Shown: one piece after another, positions 37,023-46,326 of the stretch
How the letters are laid out: each line of letters begins with the position of its first letter
How positions within the stretch are numbered: the first letter of the stretch is position 1
NCBI RefSeq assembly: GCF_002088235.1
Contig: NZ_AQQV01000005.1
Span: 62,001 to 126,000 of the forward strand
Length of the DNA: 64,000 nt
Direction: 5' to 3'
From: Oceanococcus atlanticus
GTDB taxonomy: Bacteria; Pseudomonadota; Gammaproteobacteria; Nevskiales; Oceanococcaceae
Program-made: the position numbers and the translations under genes
The notes under the pieces: generated by a model
The model's input: only the letters and a program-made list of their open reading frames with translations
Told to the model about the DNA's origin: nothing
The model's database searches: none

Positions 37023-38060
37023 GTGGTGATCTCGGACAACATAGCGGTACCAGCCCGCTACTACCTGCGCTTGCTTGAAGTGCTGGAGGCGTCAGGGGTG
37101 CCGACCGGGGCCTTGCTGCAGCAGGCAGGCATCAGCGCGCGTGGCCTGCATGAGCCGGATGCCCAGCTGCGTCTGCGTCAGATCGAGAATCTGATCAGTG
37201 TGGCCATGGACGAGTATCAGATTCCCGGCGATGCGGCTTTTGAACTCGGCGCCAGAATCAGCGTGACCACACACAGCCTGGTCGGTTTTGGCATGCTCAA
37301 CAGCCCGCACATCGAGAGTAGCCTGCAGTTTCTGGCGCGGTTTTTTCGCCTGGTGATGCCGACGTTTTCGATGCGCTATACCAAGCACGCGCATGGCGCC
37401 ACACTGCGCTGGATGCCGGTTGTCGGCATGAGCCCGCGCTGCCTGGCGTTTCATATCGAATCGATTGCCAACGCCGCCTACCGCGAATTCCGTGAGCTGT
37501 CACCGGAATTGCCGGTGTTCAGCATCGAGATGTCCATCGACAGGCCGGCGCACGTGGCCCGCTATAGCAGTCTGGTGGGTGGGCGCTGGGTGTTCGGCCA
37601 GATGGAGCAGCCGGGCATCGCCATCCATTTCGATTTCGATGCGTCTAAGTATCCGCTGAACACCGCGGACACCAATGCGTTCAAGGTGGCCGAGGCGCGC
37701 TGCCGGGCCTTGCAGCACAGTGTCGCTACGCGTGGTTCGTACAAGGACTGGGTGCTGATGATGTTGCGTGATGCTGCCAACGGGCAGCCCAGCCTGTCGG
37801 ATCTGGCCAGCGTGCTCAATCTGTCCACACGGACCCTGAACCGTCATCTGATGAATGAGGGCACGAATTTCCGCAGCTTGTCGAATCAGGTGCAACACCA
37901 GCTGGCGTGTGAACGCCTGCACGATCCGTGGCTCAGCATCACCGAGATCGCCCTGTCCTTGGGCTTTACCGAGACATCGAACTTCTCGCGCTTCTTCAGG
38001 CTCAAGGAAGGCCTGAGCCCGCGTGATTTTCGCCGCAGGCTGGCGGCACAAAAGCGCTGA
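37023..38060 (+). CDS. AraC-family regulator, arabinose-binding-like domain
   Basis: The 345-residue protein has an N-terminal Arabinose_bd-type domain (PF12625: PARYYLRLLEVLEASGV, LLQQAGI, RISVTTHSLVGFGML). A C-terminal HTH follows (SLSDLASVLNLSTRTLNRHL and ITEIALSLGFTETSNFSRFFRLKEGLSPRDFRR). AraC genes of this class stand next to CYP153 genes and control alkane oxidation. It starts with GTG at 37023. It is tail to tail with rimO, 2 bases apart. Confidence 0.9.
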   Translation: MVISDNIAVPARYYLRLLEVLEASGVPTGALLQQAGISARGLHEPDAQLRLRQIENLISVAMDEYQIPGDAAFELGARISVTTHSLVGFGMLNSPHIESSLQFLARFFRLVMPTFSMRYTKHAHGATLRWMPVVGMSPRCLAFHIESIANAAYREFRELSPELPVFSIEMSIDRPAHVARYSSLVGGRWVFGQMEQPGIAIHFDFDASKYPLNTADTNAFKVAEARCRALQHSVATRGSYKDWVLMMLRDAANGQPSLSDLASVLNLSTRTLNRHLMNEGTNFRSLSNQVQHQLACERLHDPWLSITEIALSLGFTETSNFSRFFRLKEGLSPRDFRRRLAAQKR

Positions 38061-38062
38061 GC

Positions 38063-39379
38063 TCAGATCGGCGTTGCGAACAGATCGTGTTCGTCGGCCT
38101 CGGTGATCTTGACCTCGACGAACTGACCCGGGCGGCCTGCGCCCGCCGGCAGCACCACCTGGCCATCAATTTCCGGTGCATCAGCGGGGCTGCGCGCAAG
38201 CACCGCCTCGTCATGGACTTCGTCGATCAGCACGGTCATGGTCTGGCCGACTTTGGCGGCGAGGCGCTTTTCGCTGATCTCGGCCTGGGTGTGCATGAAA
38301 CGCTGCAGGCGCTCCTGCTTGAGCTCCTCTGGCACCGGATCCGCCAGCGCATTGGCCGGCGCGCCATCCACCGGGGAGTAGGTGAAGGCACCCACGCGAT
38401 CGAGTTGGGCTTCATGCAGGAAGTCGAGCAGGATCTCGAAATCCTCATCGGTTTCGCCCGGGAAACCCACGATGAAGGTGCTGCGCAGGGTGATGTCGGG
38501 GCAGATCGAACGCCAGGTCTTGATCCGCTCCAGGGTATTTTCGGCCGCCGCCGGGCGGCGCATGGCCTTGAGCACGCGTGGGCTGCCGTGCTGCAGCGGA
38601 ATGTCCAGGTAGGGCAGGATTTTGCCCTCGGCCATCAGCGGAATGACCTCATCCACGTGCGGATAGGGGTAGACGTAATGCAGCCGGGTCCAGGCGTCGA
38701 GTTCGCCCAGGGCCTGGCACAGGTCGTACATGCGGGTCTGCCATTCACGCTCGCGCCACTGGCCGCTGCGGTATTTGATGTCGACGCCATAGGCGCTGGT
38801 GTCCTGGGCGATGACCAGAAGCTCCTTGACCCCGCCGCGCACCAGCCGCTCGGCTTCCAGCATCACATCGTCGATGCCGCGGCTGCGCAGCTTGCCGCGC
38901 ATGGAGGGGATGATGCAGAAGCTACACTTGTGGTTGCAGCCTTCGGAGATCTTCAGATAGGCGTAGTGACGCGGGGTCAGCTTGATGCCGCTGTCGGGCA
39001 CCAGATCGAGGTACGGATCATGCGCCGGTGGCAGCTGGGTATGCACCGCGTCCATCACCGCAGCGTAGTCCTGCGGGCCGGTGATCGAGAGCAGATCGGG
39101 GAAGCGTTCGCGGATTACGTCGGCCTTGGCGCCGAGGCAGCCGGTGACGATGACCTTGCCGTTTTCGGTCAGCGCTTCATCGATCGCACCCATGGATTCC
39201 TCCACTGCCGCATCGATGAAGCCGCAGGTGTTCACGACGACAACGTCGGCCTGCTGATAGCTGGGTACAACCTGATAGCCCTCGACCCGTAACTGGGTCA
39301 GAATGCGCTCCGAATCCACCAGTGCCTTGGGGCAACCCAGGCTGATAAATCCGACGCTACCGCTGCTGCCTTGCGACAT
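38063..39379 (-). CDS. rimO: Ribosomal protein S12 methylthiotransferase RimO
   Basis: RimO adds a methylthio group to Asp89 of ribosomal protein S12. The 438-residue radical-SAM enzyme has the N-terminal Fe-S domain cysteines ([34 protein letters not shown]), the radical-SAM motif CNHKCSFC and a C-terminal TRAM domain. The related MiaB acts on tRNA, but MiaB would carry different N-terminal residues. The EamA transporter gene lies divergently 74 bases away. Confidence 0.96.
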   Translation of the reverse strand: MSQGSSGSVGFISLGCPKALVDSERILTQLRVEGYQVVPSYQQADVVVVNTCGFIDAAVEESMGAIDEALTENGKVIVTGCLGAKADVIRERFPDLLSITGPQDYAAVMDAVHTQLPPAHDPYLDLVPDSGIKLTPRHYAYLKISEGCNHKCSFCIIPSMRGKLRSRGIDDVMLEAERLVRGGVKELLVIAQDTSAYGVDIKYRSGQWREREWQTRMYDLCQALGELDAWTRLHYVYPYPHVDEVIPLMAEGKILPYLDIPLQHGSPRVLKAMRRPAAAENTLERIKTWRSICPDITLRSTFIVGFPGETDEDFEILLDFLHEAQLDRVGAFTYSPVDGAPANALADPVPEELKQERLQRFMHTQAEISEKRLAAKVGQTMTVLIDEVHDEAVLARSPADAPEIDGQVVLPAGAGRPGQFVEVKITEADEHDLFATPI

Positions 39380-39453
39380 GATGCTCCGTGTGGCGCGGGA
39401 GTTGAGACGAGCGCGCCGTTGATAAAGTCCGCAATTTTAGTGCATTCAGCGCC

Positions 39454-40359
39454 ATGACGGTTCATTGGCGCGCCCTGGCGGCGCTGGCCCTGGGCGCCAT
39501 CGGCATCGGCTTTGCGCCGATCTGCGTGCGCATGATCGAGCTGGAGCCGGTGGCCTCGGCGTTCTGGCGCCTGGCCCTGGCCGCTCCGGCGCTGTGGCTG
39601 GTGAGTGCATGGATGGCGCGCGGGCCAGACCGGCCCAAGGTACCCAGGGACCGGCGGGCGTTGCTTCTGGCTGTGGCCGCTGGCCTGGCCTTCGCCGGCG
39701 ATCTGGGGGTGTGGCATTACTCGATCGTCTTCACCAGCGTGGCCAATGCGACCCTGCTGGCCAATCTGGCTCCGGTGTTCATCGCGCTGTGGAGCATCAG
39801 CGTGCTTGGCCTGCGTCTGGGCGGGCAATACTGGCTGGGTCTGGTTCTGGCCCTGGTCGGGGCGGCTGTGCTGGTCGGGGTCAACTTCGGTCAGGGCGAA
39901 GCCCTGCTGGGCGATGCGTTGGGCGTGCTGACGGCAGCTTTCTATGCGGCTTATCAGCTTTTCATTGCCGGCGCGCGGCGCCATTATGGCACCTGGGAGT
40001 TGATGTGGATATCCACGGCGGTGTCTGCGCTGTGCCTGCTGCCGTTCGTGCTGGCGGCAGGCCATGGCTGGCCGCAGAGCGGTCACGACTGGCTCTGGCT
40101 ACTGGCCCTGGCCGGTATCAGCCACATCCTGGGGCAGGGATTGATCGCCTATGCGCTGGCCCATCTGGCCTCGGCCTTTGCCGCGGTGGGGCTGCTGGTA
40201 CAGCCAGTCGCCGCAGCCGGTTTTGCCTGGTTGCTACTGGCCGAAACGGTGTCGCCGTTGCAGGCTGCGGGCGGCGCTGTGGTGTTGTTCGGGATCGTGG
40301 TCTGCCGGCGCGCTAATGTTGGCACTGCGGACAGAAGTACGACGCACGCTGCCCAATAA
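39454..40359 (+). CDS. EamA/DMT-family membrane transporter
   Basis: The 301-residue protein has ten predicted transmembrane helices in two homologous five-helix halves (EamA repeats), for example IGIGFAPICVRMIELEPVASAFWR and SAFAAVGLLVQPVAAAGFAWLLLAE. Members export amino acids, nucleosides or other small metabolites. The substrate cannot be told here. The 3' end overlaps the convergent mutM by 47 bases. Confidence 0.87.
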   Translation: MTVHWRALAALALGAIGIGFAPICVRMIELEPVASAFWRLALAAPALWLVSAWMARGPDRPKVPRDRRALLLAVAAGLAFAGDLGVWHYSIVFTSVANATLLANLAPVFIALWSISVLGLRLGGQYWLGLVLALVGAAVLVGVNFGQGEALLGDALGVLTAAFYAAYQLFIAGARRHYGTWELMWISTAVSALCLLPFVLAAGHGWPQSGHDWLWLLALAGISHILGQGLIAYALAHLASAFAAVGLLVQPVAAAGFAWLLLAETVSPLQAAGGAVVLFGIVVCRRANVGTADRSTTHAAQ

Positions 40360-41128
40360 CTTCACGGCGAATCGGCGTTGCGCAGCGTGTACACGGCTCG
40401 TTGTGGCGGTCGTACACATTCAACGATTGCACGAAATAGCCAGGCGCACCATCCGGGCGCAGGAAATCCCGCAGGGTGCTGCCGCCGCTGTCCAGGGCAT
40501 CTTCCAGCACCTCGCGAATATGTCCGACCAGGCTCTGATAGCGCGCCAGACTGACCCGGCCGGCAGCCCGGCGTGGGTCGATGCCGGCGCGAAAAAGGGC
40601 TTCTGAGGCATAGATGTTGCCCACGCCGACCACGGTTTTCTGGTCCATGATGAAGTTCTTGACCGCGCCTTTGAGCTTGCGTGAGCGCTGATACAGCGCG
40701 GTGGCGCTGAAGTCATCACTGAGCGGCTCCGGGCCAAGGTGCGCGAGCAGTGGATGCACCCCGCCATCGTGCGGCTGCCACAGCAGCAGGCCGAAGCGGC
40801 GCGGGTCATTGAAGCGCAGTGCATGACCATCATCGATCAGCAGATCAAGGTGATCGTGCTTGCGCAGGGCGGTGTCGGCGGGCACCACGCGCAGACTGCC
40901 CGACATGCCCAGGTGCAGCACAATGTCGCCGTTGGGCAGTTCGATCAGCAGGTACTTGGCGCGACGTTTGACATCAAGCACCGGCTGCTCTTCCACCAGG
41001 TTGCTGAGGGCTTCAGGCACCGGCCAGCGCAAGCGTGATTCACGCACATCGGCACCGATCAGGCGGCGCCCTTGCAGGGCCGGCAGGATGCCGCGCCGGG
41101 TGGTTTCGACCTCAGGAAGTTCGGGCAT
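40313..41128 (-). CDS. mutM: Formamidopyrimidine-DNA glycosylase
   Basis: MutM removes 8-oxoguanine and formamidopyrimidines from DNA and works with MutY (also in this window, at 62375). The 271-residue protein has the catalytic N terminus PELPEVETTRRGI (Pro2, Glu3), the H2TH region with VGVGNIYASEALFRAGIDP, and the zinc finger CTRC...CPQC at its end. It is 3 bases downstream of the DUF4340 gene and probably co-transcribed with the ABC operon. Confidence 0.97.
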   Translation of the reverse strand: MPELPEVETTRRGILPALQGRRLIGADVRESRLRWPVPEALSNLVEEQPVLDVKRRAKYLLIELPNGDIVLHLGMSGSLRVVPADTALRKHDHLDLLIDDGHALRFNDPRRFGLLLWQPHDGGVHPLLAHLGPEPLSDDFSATALYQRSRKLKGAVKNFIMDQKTVVGVGNIYASEALFRAGIDPRRAAGRVSLARYQSLVGHIREVLEDALDSGGSTLRDFLRPDGAPGYFVQSLNVYDRHNEPCTRCATPIRREVIGQRASYFCPQCQH

Positions 41129-41131
41129 GGC

Positions 41132-41932
41132 TCAGGGCTCCAGCAATTCCCGGCTGGCCGAGGCCGGCAACATGTACATCAGATCCAGATCCGGGCGGAT
41201 CAGCTCCAGGCGTGGCTCGCGGCTGCGGATCAGAAAGTCGATGCTGGCACTGTCGAGGCGCACGGTGACGCGTTCGCGTACATCATCAAAGTCCATCTTG
41301 CTGGGGCGCACCAGCCATTGCGCCTCCGCATTGGCCCAGCGGGCAAAAAGCTCGGCGCTGCCGGCCTGCACCAGTGTGACCTCACCTTGCGGCAGCCGAA
41401 TGCTCTGGATCTGTCCGTGTTCTCCCAGCAAGCTTCTGTCGACCAGATCAGCGTAGTTGTTGTCGAAACGTGCCGCGTTGAGGTCGCCAACCAGATGAAT
41501 TTGCCCTTGGTACAGGACGTAGCGTTGTCCGCTCAGCGCCTCGGTGCCGCCGATGGCAAAGCGGTGCTCGTCGATGTCGACCTGCCACAGTGGCGGGTCC
41601 AGTCGGATAGCGGCCAGATCCGTATCGCTGGGATCTAGCGTTCGCTGGCTGCTAACGCTGAGCAGGCGGAGTATTTCGTTTACCGCCATATCGTCTGCAC
41701 GCATGCGGACGGGTGCATTGAGCGTCCACGCTTGTTCATCGCGTTGCAGGATCAGGGTGGGGGGCTGGCCGTTGCCAAGGGACAGCTGGATCGAGCTGGC
41801 CTGCTGGGGGGCAGCCGTGCTCAAACGCTGAGTGGTGGGTGCCTGAAGAGCGGGCTTGTGCAGGATCAGTATGAGGCTGAGCAGTGCGGCGATGATGCCG
41901 AGTGTCAGATTTGTCCGGGTGACAGCGTTCAT
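41132..41932 (-). CDS. DUF4340-domain protein of a GldFG-like ABC operon
   Basis: The 266-residue protein has an N-terminal membrane anchor (about residues 6-24) and a DUF4340 region of beta-rich repeats (PTLILQRDEQAWTLNAPVRM, RYVLYQGQIHLVGDL). DUF4340 proteins are typical partners of GldG-like subunits and may form a periplasmic part of the ABC machine. ATG 41932 (MNAVTRTN) is chosen. Upstream in-frame residues would run into the previous gene. It lies 11 bases after the GldG-like gene. Confidence 0.78.
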   Translation of the reverse strand: MNAVTRTNLTLGIIAALLSLILILHKPALQAPTTQRLSTAAPQQASSIQLSLGNGQPPTLILQRDEQAWTLNAPVRMRADDMAVNEILRLLSVSSQRTLDPSDTDLAAIRLDPPLWQVDIDEHRFAIGGTEALSGQRYVLYQGQIHLVGDLNAARFDNNYADLVDRSLLGEHGQIQSIRLPQGEVTLVQAGSAELFARWANAEAQWLVRPSKMDFDDVRERVTVRLDSASIDFLIRSREPRLELIRPDLDLMYMLPASASRELLEP

Positions 41933-41943
41933 GGCGATCCCAT

Positions 41944-43260
41944 TTAACGCCGCCGACGGCGTAACCACCAGCGCAGCATGCCCGTGGTGAGAAAGAACAA
42001 CGGCAAGGCGAGCACGAAGACCACTGCGAGCGCGCTGGTCGCCAATGGCGAAAGGCTTAGGCTGGCGTCGGGAGCTGGTGGCAGGTCGATGGCGATCTGG
42101 TCATCGCGGCCCACCAGCCACTGGAACAGCGCTACGGCAAGTGGCCGGTTACCGACCTGTGTCAGATAACCATTGGCAAGAAAGTCGGAGTCTGCGATGA
42201 CGACGGCGCGCTGCGTGCCTGCGGGCTGATCACGTTCCAGGGCAAAGCCGAAACTGACAGGTCCCATGAGGTCTGCGTCTTGGTCGAATTCCAGGCGCGT
42301 ACCCATTGGTCCGGTTTCCAGCCACGAGCGGGGCACGCTGTTGAGCAAAGCTGTGCTGTTCCAAGGGCTGTCTACCAGCTGCATCAGGCCGGCGGCACCC
42401 GCGAACGCGCTGATGTCGGTGAGCGACTGGCCCAAGGCATGTGCGGGGTACTCGGCAACCAGCGCCATGGCCGGGTGGCCGCTGCCGAGCTGCTCGTAGT
42501 CTTGATAAATCAGGGTGCCGTCGAGGAACTTCAGCCCCAGCGTGGCAAGCAATTCGCGGGCAACTGGCAGGCCAGGGTCGCTCAGGAGGAGCAGGTTGCG
42601 GCCTTGATCCAGATAGCGCTGCAAGCTGTTGATTTCGCCTGGCGTCAATGCGCGTTGGGGGGCGGCCAATACGACCAGTTGGGCATCGTCAGGCAGGCTT
42701 TCGGTGGCCAGACTGTGGCGGCTTACGCGCAAGCCTTTGTCTTGCAGCAAAGTCGACAGTTCGGTGTAGCCGGACTGGCTGTCGTCTTGCAGGTCGCGTT
42801 CGCCATGGCCGGTGAGAAACACCAGATGTGCGCTCGAGGTTTGTCCCAGACGTTGCAAGGCTGCTGTGATGTCCGGTTCTGACAACACGCTGAGTTTTTC
42901 GTGGCGCTTGCGGTACTCGAGTACAACTTCGCCGCTTTCGCCAATGCCCAGGGTTCGAATGGCTTGCGGATCCGAGGCGGGATCGCGAAATGTCAGGCTG
43001 AAATTGTCTTTTTCACGCAGGTACGGGGCGAAGCGTGCACTGATTTCGCGTCGCGCATCGGCAGATGGGTAGACCCAGGCAGTCGCCTGAATAGGGTCCG
43101 GCAGGGTCTGCAGCAAGGTTGCGCTGGCCGCTGTGAGCGTATTGCGGTTGTTCGCGGTCCAGTCAAACTGCTGGTTGTAGCGCAAGGACACAAAGCCTGC
43201 CGCAATAATGACGTACAGCCACAATGCGCTGGTCAGCAGAAGATTCGCCTTGCGCTTCAT
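41944..43260 (-). CDS. GldG-like ABC-associated periplasmic protein
   Basis: The 438-residue protein has a membrane helix at each end (about 8-26 and 407-430). Its core resembles GldG/ABC_transp_aux (DUF4350-like), with LVFLTGHGERDLQDDSQSGYTEL, LVVLAAPQRALTPGEINSLQRYLDQGRNLLLLSDP and the C-terminal LALPLFFLTTGMLRWWLRRRRR. Such proteins work with ABC-2 permeases in gliding or exopolysaccharide/envelope export. The start MKRKANLL at 43260 overlaps the permease stop by ATGA; the longer open frame upstream runs inside the permease gene. Confidence 0.85.
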   Translation of the reverse strand: MKRKANLLLTSALWLYVIIAAGFVSLRYNQQFDWTANNRNTLTAASATLLQTLPDPIQATAWVYPSADARREISARFAPYLREKDNFSLTFRDPASDPQAIRTLGIGESGEVVLEYRKRHEKLSVLSEPDITAALQRLGQTSSAHLVFLTGHGERDLQDDSQSGYTELSTLLQDKGLRVSRHSLATESLPDDAQLVVLAAPQRALTPGEINSLQRYLDQGRNLLLLSDPGLPVARELLATLGLKFLDGTLIYQDYEQLGSGHPAMALVAEYPAHALGQSLTDISAFAGAAGLMQLVDSPWNSTALLNSVPRSWLETGPMGTRLEFDQDADLMGPVSFGFALERDQPAGTQRAVVIADSDFLANGYLTQVGNRPLAVALFQWLVGRDDQIAIDLPPAPDASLSLSPLATSALAVVFVLALPLFFLTTGMLRWWLRRRRR

Positions 43261-44000
43261 GCCTGCCGCTCCCAGGTCAGGCGCTGAATCGCAAAACCCA
43301 GAAAGGCGGCACAAAACAGCAGGTAGTAGGCAACATCCGCAAGGTCGAACACCCCGCGGCGCAGTGCATCGAAGTGGCTGAGCAGTGAGAGGTACTCGGC
43401 CAGCGCGGCGACAGGGCCAGGGGCCGCTCCGGCGACTTGCAACAGCCACAACACCAACAACAGGCCAAAGCCGGCCAGCGCGGCGACCACTGGCTGTGGA
43501 CACAGCACCGAGACGAAGATGCCGGCCGAGGCGAAGGCGGCGAGCATCAGCGCGACGCCCAGTATGGCCGAGGCCAATAAGCCCAGATCCAGGTTCGTGC
43601 CGATCTGCAGGGACAGGGGCATCAAGGCGGTCAAGCCCAGCATCAGCCACAGAAAACCCAGCAGGCCGAGAAATTTGCCGACAACAATCTGGCTGAGCGA
43701 TGCCGGCGATGCCAGCAGTAACTCGAGACTGCCGCTGTGGCGCTCTTCGGCAAAACTGCGCATGGCCAACAGCGGGACCACGATCAAGAAGACGATGCTG
43801 GAGAATCCGAATAAGCCGCCACCGACAAACTCGGCCACACCGACTTGCGTATTGGTGTACCCGAGGGTGGCGAATTCGGCCAGCAACAGCCAGAACACAA
43901 TGCCCAGGATTAATTGCACGATGCCCAGGCAAGCCCAGGCCAGCGGCGAGGAGAACAGGCGCCTCCACTCATGGCATGCGATCACCCACATTGGACTCAT
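43257..44000 (-). CDS. ABC-2-type permease (GldF-like)
   Basis: The 247-residue protein has six predicted membrane helices and begins MSPMWVIACHEWRRLFSSPLAW, with a conserved LAMRSFAEERHSGSLELLLASP coupling segment. It is the membrane subunit of the ABC system. The ATG at 44000 is chosen because upstream in-frame residues lie within the ATPase gene end. The gene for the ATPase is 31 bases upstream, and the GldG-like gene follows with an ATGA overlap. Confidence 0.88.
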   Translation of the reverse strand: MSPMWVIACHEWRRLFSSPLAWACLGIVQLILGIVFWLLLAEFATLGYTNTQVGVAEFVGGGLFGFSSIVFLIVVPLLAMRSFAEERHSGSLELLLASPASLSQIVVGKFLGLLGFLWLMLGLTALMPLSLQIGTNLDLGLLASAILGVALMLAAFASAGIFVSVLCPQPVVAALAGFGLLLVLWLLQVAGAAPGPVAALAEYLSLLSHFDALRRGVFDLADVAYYLLFCAAFLGFAIQRLTWERQA

Positions 44001-44031
44001 GTGTCGTTCCTGCGTTGTTTGCTCAACGGGC

Positions 44032-44955
44032 TCATGCGGTGAGTTGGGCGAAAATCTGTTCCAGGCCGGCACTGTGCTGTCGCAGCTCGACCAGTCCCCA
44101 GTCATGCCTTACGGCGGCCTGGGCAATCGCTTCGCGCGGGTCTGAGAGCTCGTCGACGCACAGCCGAAAATGTTGGGCGTCGATAGCATCGACCGCCGTC
44201 ACGCCGTCCAGTTTCAAGAGTGCGTCTGTCGAGGGTGCGCGCATCAAACCGATGATCAGGTGCTGTTCGCCGGATTCACCTTGTATTGGCTTGAGCTGAT
44301 CCAGCGGGGATTCGTAGACAATTTGCCCGCGCGCCATGATGGCCACGCGATCACATACCGCCTGAATCTCCGAGAGAATGTGACTGGAGAGCAAAATGGC
44401 GTGGTCACGTGCCAGGTCCCGGATCAATTTGCGGATCTGGCGCATTTGATTGGGATCAAGGCCATCTGTGGGCTCGTCCAGCACGATCAATGGGGGGGCA
44501 TGGAGGATGGCCTGAGCCAGGCCTACACGCTGGCGGTAGCCTTTGGACATGGAAGCGATCACCTGCTGTGTGGCCTGATCCAGGCCACAGGCCTGGATCG
44601 CGTGGCTAACAGCGGTGGCAACCCTGGTGCGCTCAATGCCGTGCAGGCGTGCCGCAAAGCGCAGGTATTCCGAGACCGTGAGTTCGCCATGCAGCGGTGG
44701 CACCTCAGGCAGATAGCCGAGCTGTGCCTTGGCTTTGGCCGGTGCCTCAGCCATATCGTGACCGCCGATGCTGATGTGGCCGCTATCCGGCGCCAGGCAG
44801 CCAGTGAGCATGCGCAGCGTCGTGGTCTTGCCGGCACCATTGGGGCCGAGCAAGCCGACCACTTCGCCGCGTTTGAGCGACAGGCTGAGGCCCCGCACAG
44901 CAGGGTGCGGACCGAATGCGCGGTGCAGATTGCTGGCGCTCAGCAACAGGCTCAT
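44032..44955 (-). CDS. ABC transporter ATP-binding protein (GldA-like)
   Basis: The 307-residue ATPase has Walker A GPNGAGKTTT, a signature region MSKGYRQRVGLAQAI, Walker B LIVLDEPTDGLDPNQ and the switch histidine in LLSSHILSE. A C-terminal extension (about 215-307) is typical of ABC-2 exporters (CcmA/GldA type). It is the first gene of the four-gene operon running down to 41132 and mutM. Its start at 44955 follows the rpmBG terminator by 29 bases. Confidence 0.93.
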   Translation of the reverse strand: MSLLLSASNLHRAFGPHPAVRGLSLSLKRGEVVGLLGPNGAGKTTTLRMLTGCLAPDSGHISIGGHDMAEAPAKAKAQLGYLPEVPPLHGELTVSEYLRFAARLHGIERTRVATAVSHAIQACGLDQATQQVIASMSKGYRQRVGLAQAILHAPPLIVLDEPTDGLDPNQMRQIRKLIRDLARDHAILLSSHILSEIQAVCDRVAIMARGQIVYESPLDQLKPIQGESGEQHLIIGLMRAPSTDALLKLDGVTAVDAIDAQHFRLCVDELSDPREAIAQAAVRHDWGLVELRQHSAGLEQIFAQLTA

Positions 44956-44984
44956 GGGTGTTGAGAGGTGGGGAAGGGCCAACA

Positions 44985-45010
44985 AAAATGCCCGCATTGG
45001 CGGGCATTTT
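44985..45010 (-). terminator. Terminator after rpmG
   Basis: Perfect 11-base arms AAAATGCCCGC (44985-44995) and GCGGGCATTTT (45000-45010) enclose a 4-base loop. Read on the rpmG strand it ends in five T residues. It separates rpmBG from the downstream ABC operon, and the symmetrical A/T tails would allow termination in either direction. Confidence 0.9.
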
Positions 45011-45034
45011 CAATTCCGGCGGACAACAGCCGGA

Positions 45035-45202
45035 TTACTTGATCTTGGCTTCCTTGAATTCGACGTGCTGGCGAACCACCGGGTCGAATTTCTTGAACAC
45101 GAACTTGTCAGGCGTATTGCGCTTGTTCTTGTCGGTCGTGTAGTAGTAGCCGGTGCCAGCGGTGGACACCAGTTTGATTTTTTCGCGAGCTGACTTGGCC
45201 AT
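45035..45202 (-). CDS. rpmG: 50S ribosomal protein L33
   Basis: This 55-residue gene was found by direct translation. It starts [18 protein letters not shown] and continues with [16 protein letters not shown] and [20 protein letters not shown]. That is the classic L33 of the non-zinc (C-minus) form, as no CxxC pairs are present. It lies 3 bases after rpmB, the standard order. Confidence 0.97.
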   Translation of the reverse strand: MAKSAREKIKLVSTAGTGYYYTTDKNKRNTPDKFVFKKFDPVVRQHVEFKEAKIK

Positions 45203-45205
45203 GGT

Positions 45206-45442
45206 TTATACCTTCTCGCCGCGGGCGCGCATTTCGGCCAGCACGGTATCGATGCCGCGTTTATCAATAATGCGCAGGCCCTGGTGGGAGATGCGCAGGC
45301 GGACAAAGCGCTTTTCGCTCTCCACCCAGAAACGCTTGCTTTGCAGATTCGGCAGAAAACGACGACGCGTTCTACGGTTCGCGTGCGATACGTTGTTGCC
45401 GGTTTGGGGGCCTTTGCCCGTCACCTGACAGACTCGTGACAT
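45206..45442 (-). CDS. rpmB: 50S ribosomal protein L28
   Basis: The 78-residue protein begins [20 protein letters not shown] and contains [18 protein letters not shown] and [17 protein letters not shown], all typical of L28. It is first in rpmBG, behind a good promoter at 45493-45521. It is also followed by a strong terminator after rpmG. The radC gene upstream is on the same strand but separated by 133 bases. Confidence 0.97.
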   Translation of the reverse strand: MSRVCQVTGKGPQTGNNVSHANRRTRRRFLPNLQSKRFWVESEKRFVRLRISHQGLRIIDKRGIDTVLAEMRARGEKV

Positions 45443-45492
45443 GATTCTTTCCTGGAAAAGCCGGACGCGTCGTCTGACGCAAAAGGGCGCGC

Positions 45493-45521
45493 TTTATATC
45501 AGTTTCCTGAGAGAGGGGCAA
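45493..45521 (-). promoter_or_regulatory. Promoter of rpmB-rpmG
   Basis: On the minus strand, -35 TTGCCC (45521-45516), 17 bases and -10 TATAAA (45498-45493) place the start of transcription near 45486, with a leader of about 44 bases to the rpmB ATG at 45442. The discriminator is GC-rich (GCGCGCCC), as expected for ribosomal-protein promoters subject to ppGpp control. Confidence 0.7.
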
Positions 45522-45575
45522 CCAGAATATGTGCCGCGCAATGGCTGCAAGGCGCGTCTCAAGCCTCGCAATCCC

Positions 45576-46250
45576 TTACAGCAAGCCACGATTGGCAAAA
45601 CTGACGCTCTCGCCATCGCCGACCACAATGTGGTCCAGCACGCGAACATCGACCAAGCTTAGCGCATCGCACAGGCGGGTTGTGAGCTGCTTGTCGGCCG
45701 TGCTGGGCTCGGCCACACCGGACGGGTGGTTGTGCGCCAGGATGACCGCCGCAGCATTGTGCCGCATGGCCGCGCGTACCACCTCGCGCGGATAAACGCT
45801 GGCCCCATTGATGGTGCCGAAGAACAGATCCTGCAGTTCGATCAGGCGGTGCCGGCTGTCCAGCCAGACGCAACTGAAAACTTCATGCGCGCGATGACGA
45901 AGGTGCCGGCAGATCAGCGCTGTAGCCTGTTCGGGTGAACTCAGGGGCTGGCCACGCTTGAGTCCGTCTTTGAGTTCGCGGGTGGCCATAGCCAGAACCG
46001 CTTGAAGCTGGGCGTATTTGGCCGGACCGAGGCCCGGCTGGGCACAGAAATCGGCCTGCTCCGCACTGAGCAAGGCGCGCAGGCCGCCGAAGCGCTGCAG
46101 CAACTCGCGGGCCAGATCCACCGCCGATTTGCCGGGCAGCCCGGTGCGCAGGAAGATCGCCAGCAGTTCGGCATCGCTGAGTGCATCCGCACCGCGCAGC
46201 AACAGTTTCTCGCGCGGTCTTTCGGTGTCCGGCCAATGATTGATCGGCAT
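45576..46250 (-). CDS. radC: RadC-family JAB-domain protein
   Basis: The 224-residue protein has an N-terminal helix-hairpin-helix region ([23 protein letters not shown]) and a C-terminal JAMM/MPN metalloprotease domain with the HxH...D site [19 protein letters not shown]. RadC was named for a repair phenotype that later proved doubtful, and its true role is unknown. It is divergent from coaBC by 76 bases, the same neighbourhood as in E. coli and Pseudomonas. Confidence 0.93.
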   Translation of the reverse strand: MPINHWPDTERPREKLLLRGADALSDAELLAIFLRTGLPGKSAVDLARELLQRFGGLRALLSAEQADFCAQPGLGPAKYAQLQAVLAMATRELKDGLKRGQPLSSPEQATALICRHLRHRAHEVFSCVWLDSRHRLIELQDLFFGTINGASVYPREVVRAAMRHNAAAVILAHNHPSGVAEPSTADKQLTTRLCDALSLVDVRVLDHIVVGDGESVSFANRGLL

Positions 46251-46326
46251 GCTTGTGGCGCCTTTACGGCCCTGTTCTCGAATCCCGGTAGAATCTACGC
46301 AGGTTTAGAGGATTTCCGGACACCCG

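Noticed and set aside
38087-39292. Long open frame (401 codons) on the plus strand
   Set aside because: It is antisense to rimO, which is a certain gene. The frame is open because of GC-rich codon bias and has no family features.
43261-43968. Long N-terminal extension of the GldG-like protein
   Set aside because: It lies inside the permease gene in another frame and has no membrane anchor. The start at 43260 gives a normal anchor and an ATGA overlap.
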